In this document: positions 9,990 to 21,375 of the stretch, in pieces
Layout of the letters: each line of letters starts with the position of its first letter
Position numbering within the stretch: the stretch's first letter is position 1
DNA from: Trachythela sp. YZ-2020
Taxonomy: Eukaryota; Cnidaria; Anthozoa; Malacalcyonacea; Clavulariidae
Assembly (NCBI GenBank): GCA_016169945.1
Contig: JADLSH010000085.1
Location: 2,232,001 to 2,296,000, forward strand
Direction: 5' to 3'
DNA: 64,000 nucleotides
The notes under the pieces: generated by a model
What the model was told of the DNA's origin: nothing
The model's input: only the letters and a program-made list of their open reading frames with translations
Database searches by the model: none
Made by a program: the position numbers and the translations under genes

Positions 9990-10322
9990 GTAGGAATAAA
10001 TCAGAAAATTTTTCAGGGAAATTTAAAGAGCATTCACGAGCATTATAGATGGATTCCTTCGTCTTTCGCGCTGGGTTCTTGTTTATAAAACGGCGAACGC
10101 CCGAGTGAAAATTCACTACAAATTTACGACTTGTGAGTTAAAATTTCCAAGAAAAACAGACGTCCGTCTAACAACCATTATTATTAGCATGACAAAATTA
10201 CTGGATGCTGATTGGTTGAGAGGAGTACAATTATTTCATTAATTGTACTGCAGTACAATTAATGATTTTCCCAAAACAAACAAAATGGCGGAAATTTTGT
10301 CATGCTAATAATAAACAAGTAA
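9990..10322. repeat. Inverted repeat around 10171-10312
   Basis: ATTATTAGCATGACAAAATT near 10171 pairs with AATTTTGTCATGCTAATAAT near 10312, and TACAATTAATG/CATTAATTGTA pairs in the centre. It is MITE-like, and I could not fix a target duplication. Confidence 0.5.
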
Positions 10323-10478
10323 TCATGCGATGTTGCTCGTACAATTAGGGATTAATAGTACTCGTGATGTTTGAAAATTTTGCCAAATTGGACTCGCCCC
10401 GGCGGCTCGTCCAATTTTAGCAAAATTTCCAAACATCACTCGTACTATTAATCCCTAATTGTACTCGCCATCGCATGA
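10323..10478. repeat. 156-bp hairpin MITE-like palindrome
   Basis: TCATGCGATG...CAATTAGGGATTAATAGTAC...GATGTTTG pairs with CAAACATCACTCGTACTATT...CAATTG-type sequence and CATCGCATGA. The loop is GACTCGCCCCGGCGGCTCG. It is related in style to the hairpins at 8880 and 47711. Confidence 0.65.
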
Positions 10479-11444
10479 TAACCTATACTTATATCGAAGG
10501 AAAGTTTCAAGTCATATTTGGGTAATAAAAATAAATAAAAAAGGCTTAATAAAGGCCAATTTAACGTTAGATATTTTCAAACTGTAAACAATATGTTTTA
10601 TAGCGGGAAATCTCGAAACACATAAAATATATCATTAAAACGGACAAAATTTATAGCTAAATGGATGAAAACATTCTTAAATCAAAACTGTTTTCTCTCG
10701 CTCTTCGCTACTAGTAGCTATTGCCTGGTGGCCCTCTAGTAGGGAACCAATCAGAACGCAGGATTTGTAATAGGCTATACTACTGTACTAGTTGTTTGCG
10801 GGCGTAAATATGTTCTTGGCTCGTTTTAGACTTATATAACCCGAGTGGCCGAGACGACTGTTAAAATGTGCCAAAACATCGCCATCCGATCCTGCTAGTG
10901 TTTCTTGACATTGTATTTATAAACTGTTTTCAGAACTATTTCTACAATTTGGTTTCGTTTGATAAAAACAAACTTGTATTTATTTCATTGCTTCTATAGT
11001 TATGCAATAGTACGCCAGACATGCTTTCCCGTGATTTCGAGTATAGTTTCGTGGTCATTTTGCTAGACGTGCTGTGCTCCCTATTTACTGTATCTGATTC
11101 ACATTTATAGCTCGAAGGTTGAGAAGTTTGTTTTTGTTTAGTTTTCCAGCATAGTTTTAAGCCACTCCGTCTCGTCGCGTTAAAATTCAACGGGTTCAAA
11201 TGTATTTTGGCCAGTAATATATTCATTATAGCCCTCAAAATACGCCACAAGTAAACGTCCGCTATTGCAATTATATTTTAATTTATTTGTATATGTTGAT
11301 ATATATTTTAATATATTTTTCTGTGGTATTTAAATACATATATGTCTACGGCTGGCTGCTTATCTAGTGCCAACATTTCTTCGTTGTACGTATCACGCGT
11401 CAATTTGACAGTATTATTGACAGTAATTAATTTCATGTATTATT
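10479..11444. other. No feature seen
   Basis: The stretch is AT-rich. An 102-codon minus-strand frame at 10942-11250 has no recognisable domain or splice context and is probably fortuitous. A short string near 10845 resembles a tRNA A box, but no B box follows. Confidence 0.4.
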
Positions 11445-11858
11445 GTTTGTGTGATATACAACCCACCTCTTGCAGATAGTAACGAACTATATGAGTACAT
11501 GATGCCTCTTTGGACAAAATCTTATTGCAATACCTGGAGCAGGTGTCATCGTTATGGGCGACTTTAATCAGTTTGACACTAAACGACTTTGTAGAAATTC
11601 ATCTCTTAAGCAAATTGTTAAGAAACCAACTCGTGGAAACGCGACTTTGGATTTAATACTTACCAATATAAAGCGTTGGTATAAAGAACCAGATATTCTT
11701 CCCGCTGTTGGTCAATCTGATCATATGTCAATCATGTTACATCCACTTGATGAACCTTATCGCACCAATACAACTACCAAAATTTGAATTAGAAAACGAA
11801 ATCCATCAAACATGCAGGCTTTTGGTCGCTTCCTCTCAAATCTAGATTGGAGAGTACT
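11445..11858 (+). pseudogene. CR1/jockey-type LINE: endonuclease fragment, cut by the BEL/Pao insertion
   Basis: The frames contain NPPLADSNELYEY, PGAGVIVMGDFN, LKQIVKKPTRGNATLDLILT and GQSDH, the C-terminal signatures of an APE-type LINE endonuclease (the GDFN and SDH motifs are catalytic). Coding similarity continues through FGRFLSNLDWRVL and stops exactly where the BEL LTR begins at 11859. Frame changes occur near 11550 and 11785. The matching RT half of a LINE in the same orientation resumes downstream of the BEL element at about 17590. Confidence 0.7.
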
Positions 11859-12081
11859 TGTTGTGAAGGTTTGATATTACGCAATACCGTAGTCGTAATA
11901 AACATTCGAAAGACACTTTAATAGACATGAATAGTATTCCAGAGCACATGGTATCGGGTGTTCTTATTGTTTTTCAATATGTTAAAATACGAAGCGAAAG
12001 TTTATGAGTTATAAATCGAAACCCTGAGATTTTGTGTGTTTTTATTTGTTTTATTGTGCGAATTAGTCGATGTTTATAACA
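11859..12081 (+). repeat. 5' LTR of the BEL/Pao element
   Basis: It starts TGTTGTGAAGG directly after LINE coding sequence and ends ...TTTATAACA directly before the PBS, giving TGT...ACA ends and a length of 223 bp. An AATAAA lies near 11898. No second copy exists in the window, so the left border is inferred from the end of the LINE similarity. Confidence 0.6.
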
Positions 12082-12099
12082 TGGCGCCCAACGTGGGGC
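12082..12099 (+). promoter_or_regulatory. BEL/Pao primer-binding site
   Basis: TGGCGCCCAACGTGGGGC immediately follows the LTR end ACA. This string is a common PBS of animal BEL/Pao elements and sets the direction of reverse transcription. Confidence 0.75.
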
Positions 12100-12124
12100 T
12101 TTTTGTAAACGTTATTTGAGCGAA

Positions 12125-12906
12125 ATGAACGAAGGAGGAGGCAATCGAGCCGTAATAACGAAACTTACGAACGAAGCACAAGACCTTTTGAAGGAAGAGC
12201 AGCTGGATCGAGGACGATTGGGAACTATAACCGAGCTATTAAACGGAAAGGCGAATATTGTTAGCGATTTGGACGAAAAAATCGTTAATGAATGCGATGT
12301 TGACGATATTGTGAGCGAGATCGAAGAAGCCGCACAGCTTAATTCGGGAATTTTGGACATACAACGAAAAATAAACGAAGTACTCAACGATGAGACAACG
12401 AAGAAGGCTACGAAGTTATTGCAGAACGACACAGTACAAGTGAAGTATTGTCAGTGCCACAGCAGAATTCAGAGCAGATTACGATTCAGGAAGTACAGGC
12501 GGAAGTAAGTGGAAGTTCCAGTGATATAAATACAACAAACATGTCACCACCCCCTCCTAGTCCACTTTCTGTAGAAGTAGATACAGCAAATCAAACTCAG
12601 ATTAGTAACGTTGGTAATGACAATTTAGTTGCAGCATTGCCTCAAAATCGATCGAAATTGCCAAAACTTGTCTTACCAAAGTTTAGAGGGGACATAACAC
12701 AATGGAGAACATTCTGGGACAGTTTTTCTAGTGCCGTACACAACAACCAGTTTTTGACCAGCATAGACAAGTTCAATCATTTAAATTCCTTATTGGAAGG
12801 TCAAGCAAAGCGTTCCATAGCAGGTTTGGCTCTGTCAGATCAAAATTATCAAGCGGCTATTGATTTATTGCAACAAAGGTTTGGAAATCCCCAGCACGGG
12901 AAATGA
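12125..12906 (+). pseudogene. BEL/Pao gag, frameshifted and C-terminally deleted
   Basis: The first part (from the ATG at 12125, open from 12116 to about 12440) is a charged helical N-terminus. The frame then shifts by one, and the homologous frame continues through 12906. It includes LPKLVLPKFRGDITQWRTFW and DKFNHLNSLLEGQAKRSIAG, the capsid-like signature of BEL gag proteins. The frame ends NPQHGK-stop at 12906, and the next frame starts already near the nucleocapsid. The usual gag section between these parts, well over 100 residues, is therefore missing. The protein would have formed the particle shell. Confidence 0.75.
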
Positions 12907-15347
12907 GTGAAGGTGTTAAAGTGGTTGGTAGTGAAAAACCAAAATATCAGTCTCGAGATAACCGATCCCCGTCTGCGTCAGCCCTAGTTGTTAACGATGG
13001 TTCTCACAAATCAAAATTTCGATGTGTCTATTGTGGCGGCGAGCATTTCTCAGCTTCTTGTGAGAAAGTTCGTGATCGATCTGCGCGAATAGAAGTTTTA
13101 CGAAAGGATCGAAGGTGTTTTGTGTGTCTTATGCGTGGTCATATTAGTGCCCAGTGTAATCCGAAAAAATCGTGTCGTCGGTGTCAAGGTAGTCACCACC
13201 AATCAATTTGCGAGAAATCCTTACAAGAGAAGTCAGCACCCGGCGTTCTGAATCCCGAAACTCAACCTTTTAACCATGCACCAACACCTGCAAGCGCGAG
13301 CCAACAACCGTCCACAAGTGCTACGCTTCAAACGCAAACAACTACAACCGCCAGTGTAAAAACTAATGGGTGTGTCATGCTTCAAACGGCGACAGCGACT
13401 GCTATCAGTGATGATGGTTCAAGAGCGGTTCCTGTTAAAATCTTATTTGATAGTGGGAGCCAAAGATCCTATGTTAGTAACAATCTCAAGTCCAAGCTCG
13501 GTCTCAAATTGCGAAGAACTGAAACCCTCCATCTCAACACATTTGGTGAAAGCAAGTTTCGAAGACAGAAATGTGAATTACTAGAGCTAAAGCTATGCAC
13601 AAGCAACAATGAAGAGGTGACGATTAATGCCCTAACCTTTCCAACCATTTGTTCCCCAGTAGCTGCAACCATTAACATTGAAGATCATCCCCACCTCAAA
13701 GGAATGCAACTAGCCGATAAATCTAATGCGGAAGATCCTATAGACATTCTCATAGGTTCTGACCACTACTGGGGCATGGTGGGAGATGAACTAGTTCGAG
13801 GAGACTCCGGTCCGGTAGCAATTAATAGCGTGTTTGGATGGCTTTTATCCGGACCGACTAACAACGACGAAAGAGGATATACGACCGCAACAAACCTGAT
13901 AATTTCTGGAAGTTCTCGAAGTCCATTCGAAAGCAGCGAGGATCAAGTTGTCAGCACATTAAAGCAATTTTGGGAAACGGAGTCTGTCGGAATAAAGGGT
14001 TGTACAGAATCGTATGAATCAACTGGAACATTCAACGAGAGTGTTCGATTTAACGGCGACAGATCCGAAGTTGATCTACCATGGAAGGAGGAAACACCTC
14101 AAATATCAAGTGATTTTGGCTTGTGTGTTAAACGACTCAAGTCACTGCAGCGAAAGTTACTAAGCCAACCGGAATTACTATGTGAGTATGATGGAATTAT
14201 TCGTGAACAGTTACAAAATGGTATAATCGAGGAAGTTAATCAAGATGATAAACCCAATTTGGACCGGGTTCATAACTTACCGCACCATGCTGTCGTTCGA
14301 TCCGATCATGATACAACCAAACTACGTGTTGTTTACGATGGTTCTGCAAAGACACCGGACAGACAGTATTCTCTAAATGATTGCCTAGAAGTAGGGCCAA
14401 ATTTCATACCACAGTTGCTCGATATGCTAGTAAAGTTTAAATGGCATAATATTGGTCTAACAGCAGACATAGAGAAGGCTTTTTTAATGGTTGCTGTAAG
14501 TGAATCCGATCGAGATTTGTTACGCTTTCTATGGTTAAAGGATCCGAAAGACCTGAACTCAGAGATTCTGCAGTTAAGATTTACAAGATTAGTATTTGGG
14601 CTAAGACCATCTCCGGCCATATTGGGTTCAACTATACGCCATCATCTTGACACACAGAAAGAAGTCAATCCTGAACTGATCGAAATTCTGAAGAATTCGT
14701 TCTACGTAGACGATTTTGTCTCCGGTGCTAACGATGAAGAGGAAGCGTTTGAATTGGTTTCTAATGCCAAAGCAGTTATGAAGGCGGGTGCATTCAACCT
14801 GCGAAAATGGAATACGAATTCCCGCAGCCTACAAGACAGGTTACCAGAAACGCAAATACCTACCAAGGCGTTACCAAAACACTCGAGTGGCAGTGTCGTC
14901 GAAGATGATCAATCTTATTCCGAAGCAGTCACGGGAAATTCAATTAACGTCGCCAATAATAATGTTAAAGTATTGGGTTCTATTTGGAACAAGTCTTCTG
15001 ATGAGATAGAACTCGATTTTACCGATCTTGTTTACGAAGCGAAGGTCCTGCCTGCTACGAAAAGATCTTTGTTGAAGGTAATTGGCAAGATCTTTGATCC
15101 TCTTGGATTCCTTAGCACATTTGTTGTACGTTGGAAAGTGTTATTTCAAGTTCTCTGTACCGAAAATGTCAATTGGGACGATGAATTGTGCGGCGAACAT
15201 TTGAATTTATGGAGCATGTTAACTTCCGAACTCGAGTATTTAAATCGTGTGCATGTTCCGCGATGCTATTTTCAAATTAACGGCCTGTCGAGGACGATAC
15301 TGCAGTCTATATTCGTTCGAGCTATGCTGATGGTCACATCGATGTGA
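12903..15347 (+). pseudogene. BEL/Pao nucleocapsid-protease-reverse transcriptase region
   Basis: This is the longest frame in the window, 814 codons. In order it has three zinc knuckles (CVYCGGEHFSASC, CFVCLMRGHISAQC, CRRCQGSHHQSIC; residues about 41-103), an aspartic protease (ILFDSGSQRSYVS, about residue 180), a linker, and a reverse transcriptase (ADIEKAF, FGLRPSPAILGS and the catalytic FYVDD near residue 600). The frame runs out of homology at MLMVTSM-stop, where the start of RNase H should be. The catalytic residues look intact, so the copy is probably fairly young. Confidence 0.85.
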
Positions 15348-15595
15348 ACTTGGTTACGGCGAAAACGAGAGTTGCCCCTTTGCAAAGGCAAAGCATTCCT
15401 AGACTCGAGCTACTCGGTGCAAACATTCTAGTACGACTCGCTGCGACTGTAAAGAATGCCTTGAAACTACCAAAGGATGTGATGATAATTTATTGGATCG
15501 ATTCTATGACGGTGTTATACTGGATTAAAAACAACAAGCCGTGGAAGCAGTACGTGATCAAAGAAATCTGTGAATTGACGAACCAGAAATCGTGA
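15344..15595 (+). pseudogene. BEL/Pao RNase H-like segment, ends at a nonsense codon
   Basis: It contains IPRLELLGANILVRL and YWIDSMTVLYWIKNN (the DS motif of RNase H), as in BEL/Pao connections between RT and integrase. The first part of RNase H is absent. The TGA at 15593-15595 stands where BEL proteins have a conserved Trp before R-H-C/V-P-G-K-L-N. The same frame continues after it, so a single point change explains the stop. Confidence 0.75.
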
Positions 15596-16523
15596 CGACA
15601 TTGTCCGGGTAAGCTGAATGCTGCGGATCTTCCTTCCCGTGGGATAAACGCTTCAGAAATAGCTAACGAAATTCATTGGTGGAAAGGTCCTGATTTTTTG
15701 TATAATTCTGAAGCTGATTGGCCGCAAACGGTAGAAACGAAGGAAAGTGAGATTACGAGGGAAGAGGTTGTGAAACATCCTATTAAATCGACACACGTTT
15801 TAGCAACACCTGCACAGAACACGGATAAGGAAGACGACACGGCAAAGGTCAACATCGAGGCTATCATAGACTGCAACCGTTACAGCTCGAAGACGAAATT
15901 ATTGCGGGTTACGGCGTTAGTACTGTTGTTTGTAAAGCGAATGAAAGACAAAGCGAGAGTACATACGCGTAAGGATCGAACAGTGCAACTCAATGCAACG
16001 GATTTGTTGGAGGCCAACATATTATGGTTGAAGAGCGTGCAGTCTACTGCGTTTGAAACGGAGTGTAAACTCTTAAAGATGGGTAAAGAGAAAAATCAAC
16101 TTATTAACCAACTGAACTTAATTCTTGATGAAGACGAATTAATTAGATGCCAAGGGAGACTCGATAACGCTGAATTACCGGTCGAAGTTAAGAGACCTAT
16201 TTTGTTACCGTCGAGACATCGCTATACGGAGTTAGAAATTATCGAAGCCCACGAGAACGTACATCATAACGGTATACGTGAAACGCTGAATCGCATAAGA
16301 GAGAAATATTGGGTCCTTCGAGGAAGAGAAGCTGTTAAACGTGTCGTTCGACAATGTGTTATATGTAAGAAGATAGAAGGGAAATCATTTTCTACCCCGC
16401 CGGTTCCAGCGCTCCCAGAAAGTCGTGTTAGTGACGAGCCACCATTTTCCAACACCGGACTTGACTTCGCTGGTCCCATGCTAGCAACCGAGAACGACAA
16501 AACAGAGAAATGTTATGTAATAT
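15596..16523 (+). pseudogene. BEL/Pao integrase, N-terminal part
   Basis: This is in the same frame as the preceding segment. It begins RHCPGKLNAADLPSRGI and passes an HHCC zinc-binding region (H-x-N-V-HHNGIRETLNRIREKYW, then CVICKK). It enters the DDE core with the first Asp in TGLDFAGPM. Coding similarity is lost at about 16523, where the 290-bp insertion starts. The intact enzyme would insert the cDNA into the genome. Confidence 0.8.
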
Positions 16524-16813
16524 ATACAAACCGCACAAGAGGTCTTTATCAGATTTAAAACATCGAGGCGCAGCCGAGTGTTTTAGATCGTTTTAGATCT
16601 GATAAAGGCCGAACTGTAAGGTTTGTATATGACTTCTAAAATGACTCGTTTTGTACGCTCACTGGCGTTGGAATTTTGAAGATTGATGTTATCTACGCTG
16701 TAAAAATTGAAGGAGAAAATTTGAGCAAGTCTATATCAAATATATAGATCCGCTACGGGTCATGAGTTTCCTTTGTATTTTGCATATGAATAGTTAATGA
16801 ATTTTAGAAATAT
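16524..16813. mobile_element. 290-bp insertion in the integrase with 5-bp repeats AATAT
   Basis: The similarity to BEL integrase stops after AATAT (16519-16523) and restarts after a second AATAT (16809-16813). The insert contains a hairpin near its left end (TACAAACC...GGTTTGTA with TCTTTATCAGAT/ATCTGATAAAGG inside, 16524-16630) and no coding sequence. If one AATAT and the insert are ignored, the integrase frame is continuous, supporting a real insertion. The family is unknown. Confidence 0.6.
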
Positions 16814-17373
16814 GTTTATTCACGTGTGCATCGACCCGCGCGGTTCATTTAGAGTTACTCAAGAGCATGCCTGCCGTGCTATTTCTACAAGCATTCCGTC
16901 GTTTTACAAGTCGACGGGGATTACCACGAAAGCTTATATCCGATAATGCCAAGTCCTTTAAGGCTGCTGCCAAGGAGTTGAAAAACATCCCTCGTGCTGC
17001 GAATGTTCAACGCTACTTAACCGATAAAGGTGTTACGTGGGAATTTATAACGGAAAAGGCGCCTTGGCATGGTGGATTTTGGGAGCGATTAGTCAGAAGT
17101 GTGAAGAGATGCTTAAAGAAACAATTGGGCCGTACGTCTCTCACATTTGAGGAACTTCGAACAGTTCTCGTTGAGATTGAATCTACTCTGAACAGTAGAC
17201 CGCTAACATACGTTTACGACGAAGAGGAAGGTGTTTCCTATCCCCTTACTCCTTCATGCTTAATTTACGGACGGCGAATTCCGACAACACCAAGTGATAG
17301 TCACTTTGAAATCGCAAGTACTAATAAAACTTTGACAAGGCGTGCTAGGAGTCAATATCCGTGGGTGACGTAG
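16814..17373 (+). pseudogene. BEL/Pao integrase, core C-terminal part
   Basis: Homology resumes with CASTRAVHLELLKSMPAV just upstream of 16867. It continues through FRRFTSRRGLPRKLISDNAK (second Asp), ITEKAPWHGGFWERLVRSVK and the catalytic Glu in VEIESTLNSRPL, then PLTPSCLIYGR. The frame stops at 17373. A further 200 bp in other frames (LVPLEVHSKEQ-like, to about 17570) is the decayed C-terminus. Confidence 0.85.
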
Positions 17374-17584
17374 TTATTCTTAAGGATGGCAACCACGCAC
17401 GAACGTTTTGGAAATTGGCAAGAGTGGAAACATTGATTCCAAGCAAGGACAAGGTATATGACAAGGACAGTCATGATAAAGGTTCTCGGAGACGATAAGA
17501 AACGAGCGATTCTCTTACGAAGACCAATTCAGCACCTCGTGCCCTTGGAGGTTCACAGCAAGGAACAGTAAGATAAACAGTTTA

Positions 17585-19165
17585 AAATCCGAAGACGTTG
17601 AAACATTGTTGAGGAACAAAGTAATCCGTGTCATCAAACAAGTTAAATTTAATTTTTATGAATCTCAAGTGAGCCATTTAAAAAATTCAAAGCCAAAAAA
17701 ATGGTGGAGTGCAATGGAAAATTTAGCTGGCCGGCTCTTCTTCAAAAGCAGTTTTCAATTCTGCTGAGGTCAATGGAATCATCTTACAAGGAAAAGCACT
17801 AGCGTCCGCAGTTAACAATGCATTTATTGCTGCCACCCAACCACTACCTCCCCTATCAGAGTATGAAAAAATTTCTATTGAAGAATCCAGGAACCCCTAC
17901 ACAATCTCTGACTTTGCTATTGAATCCCATCTAAAGAAAATTAAATCCAACAAAGCACCTGGTCCAGATGGCATACCGAATTGGATTCTCAATACGTTTT
18001 CCATGGAGCTCTCTGAACCTGTAACAATTATATTTAACGCCTCTATTAAACAGGCACAGGTCCCAAGGCAGTGGAAAGAAGCAAATGTTATTCCAGTCCC
18101 AAAGACAACTCCAGTAACAGACATACCCTCGGATCTTCGACCTATATCACTAACTGCTACATTATCAAAAATTCTTGAATCGTTCCAATTTCGAAGGATC
18201 ATGGATGGTATTCATCCGATATTGGATCAAAGACAATTTGGTTCATTAAAAGGTTGTTCTTCTGTGGATGCGTTAATTAGCATGTTCCACTGTTGGTTTT
18301 CAGAGACAGATGGCAATGGCGAAACTGTACATGTTTTCCTATTAGATTTAAGTAAGGCATTTGATAGAATCAATCATCAAATCCTCATAAATATGATGCG
18401 ATTACTCGGCATTGATAATTCCTTAATTAATTGGGTGATTGACTTTCTCATGCAAAGAAGACAAAGGGTGAAGTTTGGCCCCATGTTATCGGATTGGTCA
18501 TTTGTAAATGGTGGCGTACCGCAGGGTACAATTCTTGGCCCGCTTCTTTTTCTCATTATGGTCAACGATTTAGCCATCACTCATAACAACCGATGGAAAT
18601 ATGTTGACGACACTATCATTAAAGGAAACAAAGTCATTACAAACTGTTATTGACGACATAGAGAAATGGTGTACAGAGAACGATATGGTACTTAACCACG
18701 CCAAATATAAAGAGCTGATCATTTCGTTTGCTAAAGATACACCGAACCTTCGTCCACTGTTCGTTGGAAAGCATTGTATTTCCCGGGTTTCATCGGCAAA
18801 AGTCCTTGGTCTTTTTTTCTCGTCTGATCTCCGCTGGATCTTGCATATCGAATATATTGTAGCAAAAGCGTCAAAAAGACTTTACTTTCTCCGAGTACTT
18901 AAACGAAGCGGAGTTGGAGAGAATTCTGTGATCCAAGTGTTTTTTACATGTTTTCGGCCTGTCCTTGAATATGCATGTCAGGTTTGGAATTACGGTGCTC
19001 CAGATTATAAAAGAAGAGGTTGAAAGAATCCAAAAACGCGCAATAATATTTAAAGACCGAATAATATATCCCGGTCTATCATATCGGGAAGTCTTGAAAT
19101 TTAAAGAAGTCCAATCACTTAGTCAAAGAAGAAATGATATATTAACACACAAGTTAAGTTGAACT
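17585..19165 (+). pseudogene. CR1-type LINE reverse transcriptase, frameshifted
   Basis: The connector reads KKWWSAMENLAG (near 17700). RT motifs follow: KIKSNKAPGPDGIP, DLRPISLTATLSKILE, FLLDLSKAFDRINHQIL, NGGVPQGTILGPLLFL and KYVDDT (catalytic YVDD at about 18600). After a frameshift near 18625 come VIDDIEKWCTENDMVLN, EYACQVWNYGAP and, after another near 19010, VERIQKRAIIF and LSYREVLKF. This pattern is CR1/jockey-like. It is the downstream half of the LINE interrupted at 11858, with some middle sequence lost. At least three frame breaks make it non-functional. Confidence 0.8.
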
Positions 19166-19961
19166 CGTTCCTGACAGACGTGAGAACTTAGTCAATTATA
19201 CCCTTCGTAACAATAATCATGTCAATCAAATTCACCGTAAAACTAGTAGATTTCGAAATTCATTTTTACCTTCAAGCATTTTAGCTTATAATGACTCATT
19301 ACATTAAATTTGACTTTTTAGCGATTTATATAATTCGGATAGTATTAACATTCATTGTTTTTAACATTCCTAAATAGTTTATTTACTATGTAATTTAAAA
19401 CTTTTCATGTAGTATACCGTATATTATTAAGAGTTTCTTATTATTTGTACCTAAAATTTGTAATTAATCCTGTATATTTCAGCTTTTAGCTGCTATTCAG
19501 ATTAATATTTATTAAATATTATCAAATTTATTATCAAATAATGACACGTATCAATTAAGAAGTAATGACCGAAAACATTATTTGTAAAAACCAAACACAA
19601 ACTTTTTGAAAAATAGCTTTTCATACCGCGGAGCTGTATCCTGGAATAGCCTTCCAGCTGAAATTGTCGTCGATGTATACGATCAACATTCCTTGTCTCC
19701 TTTTAAGACTTTAATAAATCATCGCTACAAGGACTTGCAGGAGGGAAACACATCGACAACTTAACCAAATTCTTTTTTGTGATAAAATTGTTGTGAATAG
19801 TTGAAATACTGTATATGGTTAGAAGCCAATAGTGACTTTAATATAGTAACTGTTTGTATATTCTTAATCAATGTATGTATTGATAAACGGCCCCTTGAAA
19901 ATCAGTTTTTCATTTACCGCTGAAGGGCTACCGTTTCCAAATAATTTTAAATAAATAAATA
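19166..19961 (+). repeat. LINE 3' tail
   Basis: Decayed coding sequence near 19620-19760 reads RGAVSWNSLPAEIV, the usual LINE C-terminal tail motif. It is followed by AT-rich 3' sequence and ends AAATAAATAAAT at 19960. The second SRCR-relic block begins immediately after. Confidence 0.6.
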
Positions 19962-20249
19962 GGGGCGTGAATATCAGTAACATAATTGGACGCACTAAAT
20001 TGATTCCACAATACATTTGGCTCATCAGATAGGCATTCGGACTTTGTCAAATATTCCGTCTATGTCATTATTCAAGGCAAATGATTTATAATGTTTACAA
20101 TTTCAACATTTCACAATCTTTCGAGATAATGTATATAATGCAATGTTTCTGCGTCCATAAATTTCCAGTTCAAGGACATTGTAGGCACGCATCTGCAATT
20201 CTGCTATCGAAGCAATTGTCATTGCCAGCTTGTTAGAGCTCTTTCGTCT

Positions 20250-20328
20250 TTTCTCATGACGGATGGGGAAATAATTAATAATTGCGGGCATTACAAAGAC
20301 GCTGGAGTAGAATGCAGTACTACAACAG
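20250..20328 (+). pseudogene. SRCR exon relic, copy B
   Basis: It is the same truncated SRCR tail as at 2725-2805 with the same frame-breaking insertion (GGGGAAATAATTAATAATTG), so both relics descend from one already damaged copy. It differs at a few bases (TTACAAAGACGCTGG against TTACGAAGACGGTGG). The splice donor is lost here too. Confidence 0.7.
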
Positions 20329-20804
20329 TATAGAAGTACAGTATGTTTGTAGATGGAATATACGAACGGAAATTTATATACATTTTTGAGACCCAGCTAG
20401 CCGACCTAGCCTGGAGCAGTTGCGAAAAATGCAACTTTAGGCCCTCTGGCAGGAATCGAATCCGCGGACCTGCGATTCCGGTGCAGCGCTCTGACCAACT
20501 GAGCCACAGAGTCCAGTTGCTGAGCATTAACCGCAAATTCGTGTATATATGATGGGAGTGATGCCACTATAAGGTATGGGTAAATTCAAGATTTTTTCTC
20601 TGCATCTCGTTCGATTGGACTAATAGTAGAAGGTGTTTGTAGATGGAATATACGAACTAAAATTTATTTTTTATATACATTTTTATAGTGCTACAACAAG
20701 TAAAGTTATCGCATCAATTAATTTCTCACTAGGTTTCTCCAGAGTTCACTCGACCCAGTCTTTCGGGCGGATTTACGTGTTGCCGAGATTTCGATCTCGC
20801 GTCT

Positions 20805-21375
20805 GTCCATATTTAAGATGCCGTAATTCCGGGGGGGAATGCGAGAAAAATATTGAATTGCGTGCGCATAATTTGCAAGCTTTTTATTCTGGATCTGATG
20901 CAAAATATACGAACACTTGCCGAAGAAAGCAGGTAAGTATGGCTTTATTTCTTTCTGCTAATATCCATCAAGGCGATGAACTGTTTAGCGTTCATTCTAG
21001 AGGCAAGCAATGTGCTTTTATGAGTTTATCGGCGCTTCTTACAGCCAGAAATATCCCATTGTCCTCATGGTCGTTTACAACATTTAATAGTGTCTTAATA
21101 CAAGGAGACAAGATGTACTTAAGAGCTCTGAATAACGACCTATTAGTCCTATAGACCCTGGTGTAGAATTTTTGTCTATAGATAACTTACCAACAATTGT
21201 TACTGTTAATAATTCATGTACGAATACATGTAGTACGATGACAACTAATCGTGGTATAAATCTACATGTGGAGGTAGCTCAAAATATAAACAATCTACCC
21301 GTGGAGGTAGCTCAAAATATAAACAATCTATTCTTTCTCGTACAGTATATTTACTCATGCACTAATAGTTAACTA
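20805..21375 (+). pseudogene. Cysteine-protease-like (C76/OTU-like) relic, frameshifted
   Basis: The frame up to 21154 includes SANIHQGDELFSVHSRGKQC (nucleophile-type Cys after GKQ), then AFMSLSALLTARNIP and IQGDKMYLRALNNDLLV. The next segment is in another frame and reads PIDPGVEFLSIDNLPTIVTV. The pattern (QGD...GKQC...A-L...W...GD-x-hy-Y...LP) resembles cysteine proteases of the herpesvirus-tegument C76/OTU-like type, which occur in some eukaryotic mobile elements. Function is inferred from motifs only. It fills the gap in copy B of the duplicated block. Confidence 0.4.
21268..21333 (+). repeat. 33-bp direct tandem repeat (2 copies)
   Basis: GTGGAGGTAGCTCAAAATAT followed by AAACAATCTA occurs at 21268 and again at 21301. 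The two copies differ only in the last three bases. It lies in the frame of the protease-like relic and keeps that frame (11 codons). Confidence 0.8.

Larger units (their letters stand above)
11859..17575 (+). mobile_element. BEL/Pao LTR retrotransposon, damaged, 3' LTR missing
   Basis: The layout is a 5' LTR (11859-12081), a PBS (12082-12099), gag, zinc knuckles, aspartic protease, RT with YVDD, RNase H remnants, and an HHCC/DDE integrase ending near 17570. The order and motifs are those of BEL/Pao. The damage includes a gag frameshift near 12440, a gag deletion at 12906, an RNase H frame break with missing sequence near 15345, a nonsense codon at 15593, a 290-bp insertion in the integrase, and loss of the 3' LTR. 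LINE sequence follows within about 30 bp of the pol end. Confidence 0.85.
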
